Shown piece after piece: positions 50,303-59,984 of a stretch of DNA of 64,000 nt. The DNA is from Nitrospira sp. BO4 (GTDB lineage: Bacteria; Nitrospirota; Nitrospiria; Nitrospirales; Nitrospiraceae). The position numbers were made by a program, and so were the translations under genes. The notes below the pieces were generated by a model. It searched no databases. It saw only the letters and a program-made list of their open reading frames with translations, and had not been told where the DNA came from. Position 1 is the stretch's first letter. Each line of letters starts with the position of its first letter. The stretch is from the NCBI GenBank assembly GCA_030144965.1, contig JAMPUU010000015.1, positions 124,001 through 188,000 of the forward strand. The letters are read 5' to 3'.

Positions 50303-51484
50303 ATGAAAAACTTTTCGGGGTGTTTCCCCAAGTCTTCTCTCGGCCTTCTCTCGGCTTTAACCCTCAGCGCCATCATCCTGTTACTTTCAGCCTGTGGCCA
50401 GCGCGATCAACCTCCCAAACTGGATGTGGACGCACATCCGTCAGCCAAGACCGGAGTGTCGGCCGGTATGGGCTCTCATGTCGAGACGATGGTTGTCGAG
50501 TTCAATACGTCTCGGCAAGGGTTGTTCCTCTCGGGCAAGATCGCCTATGGCGAGGATAAGTATTCACGGATTTCTTCTCCGTTACAGGGACGAGTCGTAG
50601 AAGTCAGGGCTCATCTGGGAGACCAAGTAAAGGCAGGGAAAGTCCTGCTTATCGTTGACAGTCCGGACATTGCACAGGCGTACTCGGAATATGTCAAGGA
50701 AGACGCGGACTTGCAATATGCGACTCGAGCACAGGAATTGGCGAAGGATTTGTACGAAAACAAAGCGCTGCCTCTCAAAGATCTGAAACAGGCTGAGAGC
50801 GAGTTGATCAAGGCCAGGGCGGAGTTTCGCCGGGCAAAAGAGCGATTGCTTTCGCTCAAGGTCGCACCGGACGAATTGAATAAGCCCCTCGATAAACAAC
50901 AAGTCACCTCTCTCTTTGAGCTAAGAAGTCCGCTTTCCGGAATCGTCGTGGAGCGCTCCGTGACACCGGGCCAGTCGGTGACCGGAGATCCAGATCATGT
51001 GCTCTTTACCATCGCCGACCTGGACATTCTGCAAGTCGTGGCCGATGTCTATGAACGGGATCTCGCGCTTGTGCGGGAAGGCCAAGCAGCCGTGGTGAAG
51101 GTTGAAGCCTACCCGGACGTTGACTTTCCGGCCAAGGTGACGGCCATCGGGGATGTGGTTGATCCCGCCTCCAGGACGATCAAAGTTCGGGCTCACGTGA
51201 AGAACGAAGCCCACAAATTGAAACCAGAGATGTTCGCCCGGCTGCAGCTCAATGTGAGCGACACTGGGCAATTTCTCACCGTGTCACGGGAAGCGGTGCT
51301 GGAAGCGGACGGCAAGCAGTTCGTCTACGTGGTCGAAGATGGACCTCGGTACGTCAAGCGGGAAGTGAAGACCGCGAATATCTCTCCGGACCAGGTCCGC
51401 ATCGTGGAGGGGCTGACGCAAGGAGAACGGATTGTGACTAAAGGAGCCGTCTTGATCAAGGAACAACAGGTCAGAGGTACGTAA
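50303..51484 (+). CDS. RND periplasmic adaptor lipoprotein
   Basis: 393 residues. Lipoprotein signal with LLLSACG (Cys31). Lipoyl-like and hairpin domains (GRVVEVRAHLGDQVKAGKVL, KQAESELIKARAEFRRAKER), barrel and membrane-proximal domains (VDPASRTIKVRAHVKNEAHK). CzcB type. Between the channel and pump genes. Confidence 0.87.
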   Translation: MKNFSGCFPKSSLGLLSALTLSAIILLLSACGQRDQPPKLDVDAHPSAKTGVSAGMGSHVETMVVEFNTSRQGLFLSGKIAYGEDKYSRISSPLQGRVVEVRAHLGDQVKAGKVLLIVDSPDIAQAYSEYVKEDADLQYATRAQELAKDLYENKALPLKDLKQAESELIKARAEFRRAKERLLSLKVAPDELNKPLDKQQVTSLFELRSPLSGIVVERSVTPGQSVTGDPDHVLFTIADLDILQVVADVYERDLALVREGQAAVVKVEAYPDVDFPAKVTAIGDVVDPASRTIKVRAHVKNEAHKLKPEMFARLQLNVSDTGQFLTVSREAVLEADGKQFVYVVEDGPRYVKREVKTANISPDQVRIVEGLTQGERIVTKGAVLIKEQQVRGT

Positions 51485-51528
51485 CAAGGTCTCTGTCCTT
51501 TCGTTGCTCGACGAGGTCCCGTGAATCC

Positions 51529-54500
51529 ATGATTGCCAGAATTGTTGAGGTGGCGCTCGTTCAACGGTTCCTGGTCTGTGCGTTTGGGTTTCTGCTTTTA
51601 TTCGGTGGTCTCTACGCATTCCATCTCCTGGACATCGAGGCCTATCCGGACCCATCCGCTCCAATGGTGGAGTTGATCACCCAATTCCCCGGATACTCGC
51701 CGGAGGAAATTGAACGGCAGATTACGATCCCCCTTGAAGTCGCATTGAATGGAACCCCCAAACTCACCGATATCCGGTCGCTCTCGATTTTCGGCCTCAG
51801 TGACGTCAAAGTGTATTTCGATTTCGACGGCGACATCTTTCGAGACCGTCAGGAAGTGTTGAATCGTCTGAACTCGGTTCAACTGCCTCAAGGAGTGCAG
51901 CCCATGGTTTCTCCTTGGTGGGCGATAGCCGAGATCTACCGGTATGAGTTGACGGGCTCACAGACAACCCTGACGGACTTGAAAACGATTCAGGACTGGC
52001 AGCTCCGCCGCGAGTTCAAGCATCTGCCGGGTGTCATCGACGTGACGACGTTTGGCGGCACGACGAAGGAATATCATGTCGATATCGATCCAGGAAAACT
52101 CATCAGCTACGGTGTGAGTCTTTCTCAAGTCCTGACGGCGCTGGCGAACAGCAATGCCAATGTCGGCGGCAACTATTTGACGATTGGCGCGCAGAGCTAC
52201 AACATTCGCGGGTTGGGACTGATCACCGATCTCAACGACATTGAAGACGTGATGGTCGCGGAAAAGGAAGGAACTCCCGTCTTCATCAAGACACTGGGAA
52301 CAGTGACGGTTGGGCATCGCGTGCGCCTTGGCAAAGTGGGCATTGACGACCGTGACGATGTGGTGGAAGGTGTCGTGCTGCTTCAGCGCGGGTATAAGGC
52401 GTTACAGGTCTTGGATAAAGTCAGAACCAAGGTCGAGGAACTGAATGCATCGAAATTGCCCGCTGGAGTCAAGATCAAGACCTTCTATGATCGGACCACT
52501 CTGATCCATACCACGGTGGAAACGGTCACCGACATCCTCATCAGTGGAATGGTGCTCGTGTTCATCGTCCTGTTTGTTTTTCTGGGGCATCTCCGCGCGG
52601 CCGTCATCGTCGCACTGACGATTCCTCTGTCCCTATTGTTTACTTTCACGATGATGGTGTTTGTCGGACAGTCGGCCAATTTGATGTCATTGGGGGCGAT
52701 CGATTTCGGGATCATTGTGGACGCGACGTTGGTGATGGTTGAATGTATCTTCTTCCAGTTGGCGCACAGGAAAACACCCGGGATCACGATTCATCAGCTC
52801 ATCATCCGAGCGGCTCGCCAGGTCGGAAGACCCATTTTCTTTTCGACGGCGATCATCGTGGTGGCGTTTGTGCCCCTGTTTACGATGACCGGAGTGCCTG
52901 GGAAGATCTTTGCGCCCATGTCCATTACATACGGATTTGCTCTGGTCGGCGCGCTGTTGATGGCGTTTACGCTTGCACCCGTGCTGTGTTCGTTTCTCTT
53001 GAGATCGCCGATCAAAGAAACCGATACGGCGGTGATCGGCGTCATACGCAGGAGCTACATGACGGCTGTTGCATGGGCGCTGGAGCATAAGATAGGTGTG
53101 ATTGGTTTTGCGACAAGCCTCGTCGTGCTCGGGTTTCTTGGGCTGCACTTGTTGGGCGGTGAATTCATGCCGACTTTGGAAGAAGGAAACTTATGGGTTC
53201 GAGCCACGATGCCGGTCGACATTTCGTTCGATCAGGCCGATCAACTGACCAACGAGATCCGCCGCATATTCCGAGAATCACCCGAGGTGGAAACGGTCAT
53301 GTCTCAACTGGGCCGTCCGGACGATGGCACCGACCCTACCAGCTTTTTCAACGGAGAGTTCTTGGCAAGCCTCAAACCCATGTCTGAGTGGCGTCCACGA
53401 ATGACCAAAGACAGGCTTATCGAAGAAATCGAGCATCGGTTGAAGACCATACCGGGTGTGGTTTTCAATTTCTCTCAGGTCATCGAAGACAATGTGGAGG
53501 AGGCGATGTCCGGTGTGAAGGGTGAGAACTCGATCAAGTTGTTCGGCACCGATTTGAAGACCATGGAAGCCAAGGCGGTCGAGATTGAATCGGTGATGAA
53601 GGAGGTTCCCGGAGTAAAGGATCTGGGCGTGTTTCGGCTGATCGGTCAGCCGAATCTGCTGATTCAAGTGGCCCGCGAAGCCAGCGCTCGGTATGGGTTA
53701 CGGGTCTCGGATGTGAACGCGGTGGTTCAAGCCGCCATCGGCGGTCAAGCGGTAACTCAGGTGTATGAGGGAGAGAAGCTCTTCGATCTGGTCGTCAGGT
53801 TTCTTCCCGAGTATCGTCAGGATGTCGACTCCATCGGCAATATTTTGGTGAGCACCCCGGATGGAGCGCGCATTCCGCTCAAACAGGTGGCGACCATTAC
53901 GATGCAGACCGGAGCCTTTATCATCAATCGCGAGAACAACGAGCGGTATATTCCGATCAAATTCAGTGTGCGCGACCGCGATCTTCAGGGGACGGTAGAA
54001 GACGCTCAGGAGAGATTGGCACAGCGGGTCACGTTGCCCGAGGGCTACCGTATGGAGTGGGCCGGGCAGTACGATCAACTCAAGGCGGAGCAGAAGCGGC
54101 TGGCAAAGATCGTTCCCGTGAGCCTTGTCATTATTATTTTCTTGCTCTATGTGACCTTCGATTCACTCAAGAATGCCTTGCTGGTGCTGGCCGCTGTCCC
54201 CTTTGCACTGGTGGGAGGCGCACTGTCGCTGGTGATCACCCATACCCATTTCAGTATTTCCGCCGCGGTGGGCATGATTTCGACGTTGGGAGTCGCAATA
54301 TTGGGTGGCGTGTTGCTGGTCTCCCGTATCGAAGAGTTCAGGAAGTCAGGGCTTGACTTGCGACAGGCCGTGCTGCGCGGCGCCGATGTACAGATGCGTC
54401 CCATTTTGATGGCGACCTTGAGTGCGGGTATCGGACTGCTGCCCGCCTCCTTTGCGACCGGCATCGGTGCCCAGGCGCAGAAGCCCTTGGCGCGCGTGGT

Positions 54501-54600
54501 TGTCGGCGGAATGCTGACGGCGGCGTTCTTGATTCTCGTGGTGTTGCCGGTCCTCTACGAAATTGTGCATCAGCGCGATCGTCTTGAAGAAGTCGAATAG
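51529..54600 (+). CDS. czcA: Heavy-metal efflux RND transporter, second system
   Basis: 1023 residues, complete. The proton-relay helix is GAIDFGIIVDATLVMVE, the DFG-D-E form of Co/Zn/Cd-type HME pumps, with Asp at about 392 and 398 and Glu at about 405. This differs from the AIAIG form of the first pump at 19262, so the two systems probably have different substrates. N-terminus and IDIEAYPDPSAPMVELI fit the family. Inner-membrane, proton-driven. Confidence 0.92.
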   Translation: MIARIVEVALVQRFLVCAFGFLLLFGGLYAFHLLDIEAYPDPSAPMVELITQFPGYSPEEIERQITIPLEVALNGTPKLTDIRSLSIFGLSDVKVYFDFDGDIFRDRQEVLNRLNSVQLPQGVQPMVSPWWAIAEIYRYELTGSQTTLTDLKTIQDWQLRREFKHLPGVIDVTTFGGTTKEYHVDIDPGKLISYGVSLSQVLTALANSNANVGGNYLTIGAQSYNIRGLGLITDLNDIEDVMVAEKEGTPVFIKTLGTVTVGHRVRLGKVGIDDRDDVVEGVVLLQRGYKALQVLDKVRTKVEELNASKLPAGVKIKTFYDRTTLIHTTVETVTDILISGMVLVFIVLFVFLGHLRAAVIVALTIPLSLLFTFTMMVFVGQSANLMSLGAIDFGIIVDATLVMVECIFFQLAHRKTPGITIHQLIIRAARQVGRPIFFSTAIIVVAFVPLFTMTGVPGKIFAPMSITYGFALVGALLMAFTLAPVLCSFLLRSPIKETDTAVIGVIRRSYMTAVAWALEHKIGVIGFATSLVVLGFLGLHLLGGEFMPTLEEGNLWVRATMPVDISFDQADQLTNEIRRIFRESPEVETVMSQLGRPDDGTDPTSFFNGEFLASLKPMSEWRPRMTKDRLIEEIEHRLKTIPGVVFNFSQVIEDNVEEAMSGVKGENSIKLFGTDLKTMEAKAVEIESVMKEVPGVKDLGVFRLIGQPNLLIQVAREASARYGLRVSDVNAVVQAAIGGQAVTQVYEGEKLFDLVVRFLPEYRQDVDSIGNILVSTPDGARIPLKQVATITMQTGAFIINRENNERYIPIKFSVRDRDLQGTVEDAQERLAQRVTLPEGYRMEWAGQYDQLKAEQKRLAKIVPVSLVIIIFLLYVTFDSLKNALLVLAAVPFALVGGALSLVITHTHFSISAAVGMISTLGVAILGGVLLVSRIEEFRKSGLDLRQAVLRGADVQMRPILMATLSAGIGLLPASFATGIGAQAQKPLARVVVGGMLTAAFLILVVLPVLYEIVHQRDRLEEVE

Positions 54601-54645
54601 AGAGCGCCAGTCGCCCCCTGTGAGGGTGAAAGGAGTTTCGTCATC

Positions 54646-55443
54646 GTGAATCAATCATACCTATTCCGGTTTGGAATCGCTGTGGTGATCGGTCTGATTG
54701 GAGGGGTCACACCGCCGTATGGATCTGCAGATACAACGTCCCTGGTATGGCGGGTCCAAATGCCCTATGAGGCTCCGCCGAAGAATCCGGAGATACCGGA
54801 TATCTCGATCCCGCCGAACAAGAGCCCGCTGAGTCCCGAAGAACTGCAGCGTGCCGAGGCCTTGCTGCCGTTACTGGAAGGCAAACAGGAGTTTTGGGCC
54901 ATGGGAGAATTCGTCCATCTGGGAGAGCCCTCCGTCCCGGTCTTGGTCAAGGCACTCACTATGTCCAGTCCGAGAATCCGGTACAATGCGATCGAGACCC
55001 TGTTGATGATGAAAGGGGTAGCAGGGGTTTCAGCGCTCATCTCCACGGCAAAGGAGCAGGGTGAAATTCCTCGCGTGAGGGAACATGCATTGCGGGTTGC
55101 GGTCCGTCTGGATCCGGCCAAAGCGCCCGAAGCCATCGAGGTGATGGCGAAAGACCCCAATCCGTCGGTCAGAAAGGCTGCCGCGTTTGAAGCGCGGTAT
55201 GTCCGGCAAAAGGCCGTGATTCCACTCTTGATCCCGATCGTAAGCGATGACGAACGCTTCGTGGCCCTGTCGGCGCTGCAATCGCTGTGGATCCTTACGC
55301 GCCATGAGACCGAATTCCACGATTGGGATACCTCGACCAAGCAGGATCGTGCGCTGTGGTCGAACGAATGGGTCGAGTGGTGGGACACCAACAAGGACGT
55401 CTTTGAGATTCCGGAACCTCGTCGGTCGAAGCGGAGCTCCTAG
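54646..55443 (+). CDS. Exported HEAT-repeat protein
   Basis: 265 residues from a GTG with AAAGGAG upstream. Signal peptide (YLFRFGIAVVIGLIGGVTPP). Repeats of paired helices follow (SVPVLVKALTMSSPRIRYNA, VREHALRVAVRLDPAKAPEA, PSVRKAAAFEARYVRQKAVI). A periplasmic scaffold protein. It follows the RND operon by 45 bases and may be co-transcribed. Confidence 0.72.
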   Translation: MNQSYLFRFGIAVVIGLIGGVTPPYGSADTTSLVWRVQMPYEAPPKNPEIPDISIPPNKSPLSPEELQRAEALLPLLEGKQEFWAMGEFVHLGEPSVPVLVKALTMSSPRIRYNAIETLLMMKGVAGVSALISTAKEQGEIPRVREHALRVAVRLDPAKAPEAIEVMAKDPNPSVRKAAAFEARYVRQKAVIPLLIPIVSDDERFVALSALQSLWILTRHETEFHDWDTSTKQDRALWSNEWVEWWDTNKDVFEIPEPRRSKRSS

Positions 55444-55515
55444 CGAAGGGGGAGGTTGCGGGCCAAGAGATTCCTATGTTACGAATATAATGATATGAAA
55501 ACGAAGACGGGAACC

Positions 55516-56040
55516 ATGCTGAATATCGCCAAACTGGGGAATCCGATCCTTCGCAAAATCGCCGCTCCGGTCGATCCCCGAGACATCAAATCGTCAGAAC
55601 TGCAACGGTTGATCGACGACATGTTTGAAACCATGTATGACGAGCCGGGCATTGGGCTGGCCGCGCCTCAGGTATCACGCTCGATTCAACTGGTCGTAAT
55701 GGCCTGCAAGGGCGAAGGGGGGTTCCCCGAGACAGTCCTCATCAATCCGTCGATCGTGTATTACGGTCCGCAGCAGGTGGAGAGTTGGGAAGGCTGCCTG
55801 AGCGTCGACGGACTGCGAGGGAAAGTCACGAGGCCCTCCTTGGTGCGCGTCAAAGGACTCGATCGGAAAGGGAAGGCCCTGGATTTTGAGGCGACCGGCC
55901 TCTATGCGGTATGCATTCAACACGAGCTTGATCACTTGATCGGCAAAGTCTTTCTCGATCGTATGACGGACATGTCCACCCTGACGCAACTTCAAGAGTT
56001 CTCGCAGTATTGGCAACAAGAGCCCACAAACGTGATTTAA
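55516..56040 (+). CDS. def: Peptide deformylase
   Basis: 174 residues from the ATG at 55516, just after GACGGGAA; an in-frame ATG at 55495 is the alternative. The three motifs are intact: GIGLAAPQ, WEGCLSVDG (Cys metal ligand) and QHELDHL (two His and catalytic Glu). It removes N-formyl groups from nascent proteins. Confidence 0.95.
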   Translation: MLNIAKLGNPILRKIAAPVDPRDIKSSELQRLIDDMFETMYDEPGIGLAAPQVSRSIQLVVMACKGEGGFPETVLINPSIVYYGPQQVESWEGCLSVDGLRGKVTRPSLVRVKGLDRKGKALDFEATGLYAVCIQHELDHLIGKVFLDRMTDMSTLTQLQEFSQYWQQEPTNVI

Positions 56041-56062
56041 TGCCTTCCGTGCCTGGCCGATC

Positions 56063-57787
56063 GTGAAATCTCTTTTTCGCGTTCTTCTCTATCTTCGGCC
56101 CCATCGGACACTCGCGATCGCGACGTTGGTCTGCGCCGGTTGCGCCACGGCGATGGAGCTGGTTCCTCCTTGGGTCATCAAAATCATCATCGACGACGTG
56201 ATCCAGGCCAAACAAGCGTCGCTCTTGCCATGGGCGATCGGCCTCCTGGTCGGCGCCTATGTGTTCAAAAATCTGTTCGCCTCGCTGCGGATCAGGCTCA
56301 ACAATCAACTTGAGCAGACCGTCGTCCATGATCTTCGCCGGCACATCTTTTCCGCCCTCCAACGCCTCTCGATTACCTATTTTGAGAATCGGTCCACGGG
56401 CGAGATCATGTCCCGAGTGACAAACGACACGGAGCATGTCGAGCGGATCTTTATCGATGGGCTCGAAGGGATGCTGACGGCATCGTTGACGCTTATCGGG
56501 ATCACGGGGCTGTTATTCATGCTCAACTGGAAGCTGGCGGCACTTTCGCTCTTGCCGATTCCACTGCTGGCCCTGTCCGCGAGTTGGTTTACGTCCAAGG
56601 TTCACGGGTACTATCAGCAGACCAGACAAAGCGCCGCCGAGCTGAACGGCTATCTGCAAGATTCGTTGTCCGGCATCAGGGAGACGATGGGGTTCGGCCG
56701 ACAAGAGCATGAACAGGCCAGGTTCGACCGGCTGAGCCACGCGTATAGTGAGAAGAACCTCAAAGCGATGGTGCTGTGGTCGGTCTATTCGCCGGGAATG
56801 ATTCTCGTCGCGGCCTTCGGGACCGTCTTGATCCTGTGGTATGGCGCGGGAGAGGTCATGGAAGGCCGCCTCACACTGGGCGAGATGGTGTTGTTTCTGT
56901 CCTATCTGGCGATGTTCTACGTCCCGATCAATCAGATTCATTCAGTCAATCATATGTTGCAACATGCGTTGGCGGCGAGCGAGCGGGTGTTCGATGTGCT
57001 GGATACGGTTCCTGAAGTCGCCGATCGTCCCGGTGCGGTCGCGCCGAGCCGGCGCGCCCATGGGGAGGTTCGATTCACCCACGTGAGGTTCCACTACCGT
57101 CCCGATGTCCCCGTGCTGAAAGAGTTCGCAGCGACGGTGCCAGCAGGAGAACGCGTGGCACTGGTTGGGATGAGCGGTGCCGGGAAGAGCACGTTGCTCA
57201 AGTTGTTGATGCGGTTTTACGATGTGACAGACGGGGCGATCCTCATTGATGGAACAGATATTCGGGACCTTCCAATTGCGTATCTGCGAGAGCAGATCGG
57301 GTTTGTGCAACAGGAACCGTTTTTATTCAACGGGACGGTGAAAGACAATCTCCTGTACGGCGACTTGAACGCGGATCAGGATCGGCTGGAAGCGGCGGCG
57401 CGCGTTGCGAGAGCGCACGAGTTCATTGCGGCATTGCCGGAAGGATATGACACCTGGATCGGTGAACGAGGGGTCAAGTTGTCGGTCGGCCAAAAGCAGC
57501 GGGTTTCGATCGCGCGGGTGTTGTTGAAGGATCCACCCATCGTTATTTTTGACGAAGCGACGTCCAATATCGACACGGAGACCGAAGTGAAAATCCGCGA
57601 AGCCTTGACCGACCTGACTGTTGGTCGAACCACGTTCATCATTGCCCACCGTTTGTCTACCCTCCATGATGTGGATCGGATTTTGGTGCTCGATAAAGGT
57701 CGGCTGGTGGAAGATGGCCGGCATGATGCTCTGCTCAGTCGTGGAGGGGTCTATGCGGGCCTCTACGAGGCTCAGTTCCAGGTATGA
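56063..57787 (+). CDS. ABC exporter, MsbA/LmrA-like half transporter
   Basis: 574 residues, GTG start. An N-terminal six-helix domain (LFRVLLYLRPHRTLAIATLV through FLSYLAMFYVPINQIHSVNH), then an ATPase domain with Walker A VGMSGAGKSTLLKLL, Q-loop IGFVQQEPFLFNGTV, signature LSVGQKQRVSIARVLL (Val in place of the usual Gly of LSGGQ), Walker B IVIFDEATSNID and switch His in IIAHRLSTLH. Homodimeric export of lipid or drug. Confidence 0.92.
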   Translation: MKSLFRVLLYLRPHRTLAIATLVCAGCATAMELVPPWVIKIIIDDVIQAKQASLLPWAIGLLVGAYVFKNLFASLRIRLNNQLEQTVVHDLRRHIFSALQRLSITYFENRSTGEIMSRVTNDTEHVERIFIDGLEGMLTASLTLIGITGLLFMLNWKLAALSLLPIPLLALSASWFTSKVHGYYQQTRQSAAELNGYLQDSLSGIRETMGFGRQEHEQARFDRLSHAYSEKNLKAMVLWSVYSPGMILVAAFGTVLILWYGAGEVMEGRLTLGEMVLFLSYLAMFYVPINQIHSVNHMLQHALAASERVFDVLDTVPEVADRPGAVAPSRRAHGEVRFTHVRFHYRPDVPVLKEFAATVPAGERVALVGMSGAGKSTLLKLLMRFYDVTDGAILIDGTDIRDLPIAYLREQIGFVQQEPFLFNGTVKDNLLYGDLNADQDRLEAAARVARAHEFIAALPEGYDTWIGERGVKLSVGQKQRVSIARVLLKDPPIVIFDEATSNIDTETEVKIREALTDLTVGRTTFIIAHRLSTLHDVDRILVLDKGRLVEDGRHDALLSRGGVYAGLYEAQFQV

Positions 57788-57887
57788 GCGTCTACCGGGA
57801 AGACGGCAAGAGTGGCCGGTCTTGACATTGCTTTCTTCCGAGGCTCACATTTAGCCGTACATTCGTGAATTGAGAGGGCACTGCGTG

Positions 57888-59984
57888 ATGGACCGATGGG
57901 TCACACAGTGGGTGGACCGGCTTCGCATTCAACACAAGGTATGGGCGGCGCTTCTCTTGCTTTGTGTGCCGCTTAGTGTCGGCATTGCTCTTCATCTCTA
58001 TTTCGTCCAACAGCTGCTCGTGCTTCAACAACAGCGGCAGGAAGTCATGCTGGCAGAAGAGGAAGTACATCTGCTGGGGAGACTGGCCATCGACATCGAA
58101 GACGGATTTCGCGGCTATGTCTTGACTCAGAGCCCGGCTTTTCTTGCTCCCCTGGCCGACGCGGAAGCGAGACTCGATCAAGCGTTGTCCAATGCCACCA
58201 CGTCGCTCGCCAGGCTACCGGGTGCTTCGAACGGTCTCGAGAAGATCGAGCAGCACCTAAAAGTGTTGTTGCGATCGAAGCTCGATTTGATCGCCGACAT
58301 TCGAAACGGACTGGCGGAGAAAGCGCTCGCCTATGTACGGTCTGGTGAAGGACTTCGACTATCCGATCTCCTACTCCAAGACCTCCGCACCCTCGAAGAC
58401 CGCTTGGAACGAGAACGCAACTCACTTCAGAAACAGGCCGATGGGCTGTCACAGCGAACATTTATCGGACTGTGGGTGACCTTGGCCGGTGTGGTTGCGC
58501 TGGGATGGATTGTCTCACGAGTGTTGGCTCAAGCGCTCACCGAGCCTATCACGCGGCTTCAATCCGCCACGGCAAGGATCGGAGCGCAAGTCGATGTGGC
58601 GGGAATTACTCAACTGTTGGCCGACGGTGGAAAGACAAAGGACGAACTCGGTCAGTTGGCAGACGCCTACCTCGCCATGGCCCGCCGCATCGAGACGAAT
58701 CTCAAGGAGATCGAGGCGCTCAATGCCATCGGGCAAGAGATCAATGCCAGCGGTCCGGACGAGCTCGACCAGGCGCTCTATCGAATCACAGACCGAGCGG
58801 TTGGATTGGTGCGCGCAGATATCTGTCTGCTGCTGCTGTGCGATGAACGGGAGATTTCTTGGATTGTTGAAGCCGCCTCCGGCGACTGGAACGACCGACT
58901 GAAGAAATCGGTTGTGCCTTGGAAAGAACTTCCGATTTGTGTCCAGGCGTTTGCGACGCGCGGGACGGCCGCCGGGGAACGGTCTCGTTCGGACGAGTGG
59001 CTCTGGACGAAGGGCAGCAACCTGATAGAAGGCAGCGTACTGGCGGTCCCGCTGTTGGCGGACGGAATTCCGTTCGGTGTCCTGTCGTTTATGAGCGAGC
59101 GACCACGGGCGGGACATGAGTGGAATCAGCGTTTGGCGGAAGGCTTGGGTCAGGAAATCTCGCTGGCCATTTTTAACGCGCGACTGCAGAGGGCGGCCCA
59201 ACAAAAACAACGTGGATTGATGACACGCCTCCGGCAACTCGAGCATTTGGCGGAAGCGTTGGCTCATGATCTCAAGGGACCCGGAGCCCGCATGGAAGAA
59301 CTTGCCCGGTTACTCATTCAACAGGATGTCGGGAAGCTCGATGCAAGGACAAAGCGCTGGTTATCGCTTATTGAAGAAAATGGAAAGGACCTGGTGCAGC
59401 GGGTGGAAGGTATCCTGACGGTGGCTCGTGTGGGTGCGGAACCGGGGATCGCCGTAGCCGTCGATCCGGCCGCGGTGATCCGTGAGGTGATGAAGGTCCA
59501 TGCCGAAGAGATCGAACGGCTCCGGGCGGTCGTGTCTGTCGAACCAGGACTACCGCTCGTCGCCTGCCATGATGCGCATCTTCGACAGGTCTTTGACAAT
59601 CTGATCTCGAATGCGCTGAAATTCGCTCGGGAGGGGGAGTCGCCTGCAGTGAAGATCCGCGCTCGTGTCCATGGTCCTTTGGTCACGTTCGATGTGGAAG
59701 ACAACGGCATCGGAATTCCCCCGCATCAACGCACTCGAGTGTTTCAACCGTTTGTCCGTTTGTTGATGTCCGACACGACCGGAAGCGGGATCGGGTTGAC
59801 CATCACCCAGCGCATCGTGGAGCTATACGGCGGCAAGGTGTGGATTGAAGACTCCGAAGGACCCGGCTGTACGGTACGGTTCACAGTCCCGGGTGTGCAG
59901 GAGTCCGTGGGGATGTTCAACGAGCGGGCGCAGTTGTCCACACGACTCGATGCGGCCGGTGTCATTCGACGGGAGGTCCCGTGA
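57888..59984 (+). CDS. Sensor histidine kinase with CHASE3, HAMP and GAF domains
   Basis: 698 residues from the ATG at 57888 with GAGAGGG upstream. TM1 (VWAALLLLCVPLSVGIALHL), a CHASE3 sensor with DGFRGYVLTQSPAFL, TM2 (TFIGLWVTLAGVVALGWIVS), HAMP (LTEPITRLQSATARI), a GAF domain (about 290-440), the H-box LAHDLKGPGARME with the phosphorylated His, N-box DNLISNALKFA, and G-boxes VEDNGIGIPP and GSGIGLTI. Its stop overlaps the regulator start (GTGA), so the pair is a cognate two-component system. The signal is unknown. Confidence 0.93.
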   Translation: MDRWVTQWVDRLRIQHKVWAALLLLCVPLSVGIALHLYFVQQLLVLQQQRQEVMLAEEEVHLLGRLAIDIEDGFRGYVLTQSPAFLAPLADAEARLDQALSNATTSLARLPGASNGLEKIEQHLKVLLRSKLDLIADIRNGLAEKALAYVRSGEGLRLSDLLLQDLRTLEDRLERERNSLQKQADGLSQRTFIGLWVTLAGVVALGWIVSRVLAQALTEPITRLQSATARIGAQVDVAGITQLLADGGKTKDELGQLADAYLAMARRIETNLKEIEALNAIGQEINASGPDELDQALYRITDRAVGLVRADICLLLLCDEREISWIVEAASGDWNDRLKKSVVPWKELPICVQAFATRGTAAGERSRSDEWLWTKGSNLIEGSVLAVPLLADGIPFGVLSFMSERPRAGHEWNQRLAEGLGQEISLAIFNARLQRAAQQKQRGLMTRLRQLEHLAEALAHDLKGPGARMEELARLLIQQDVGKLDARTKRWLSLIEENGKDLVQRVEGILTVARVGAEPGIAVAVDPAAVIREVMKVHAEEIERLRAVVSVEPGLPLVACHDAHLRQVFDNLISNALKFAREGESPAVKIRARVHGPLVTFDVEDNGIGIPPHQRTRVFQPFVRLLMSDTTGSGIGLTITQRIVELYGGKVWIEDSEGPGCTVRFTVPGVQESVGMFNERAQLSTRLDAAGVIRREVP

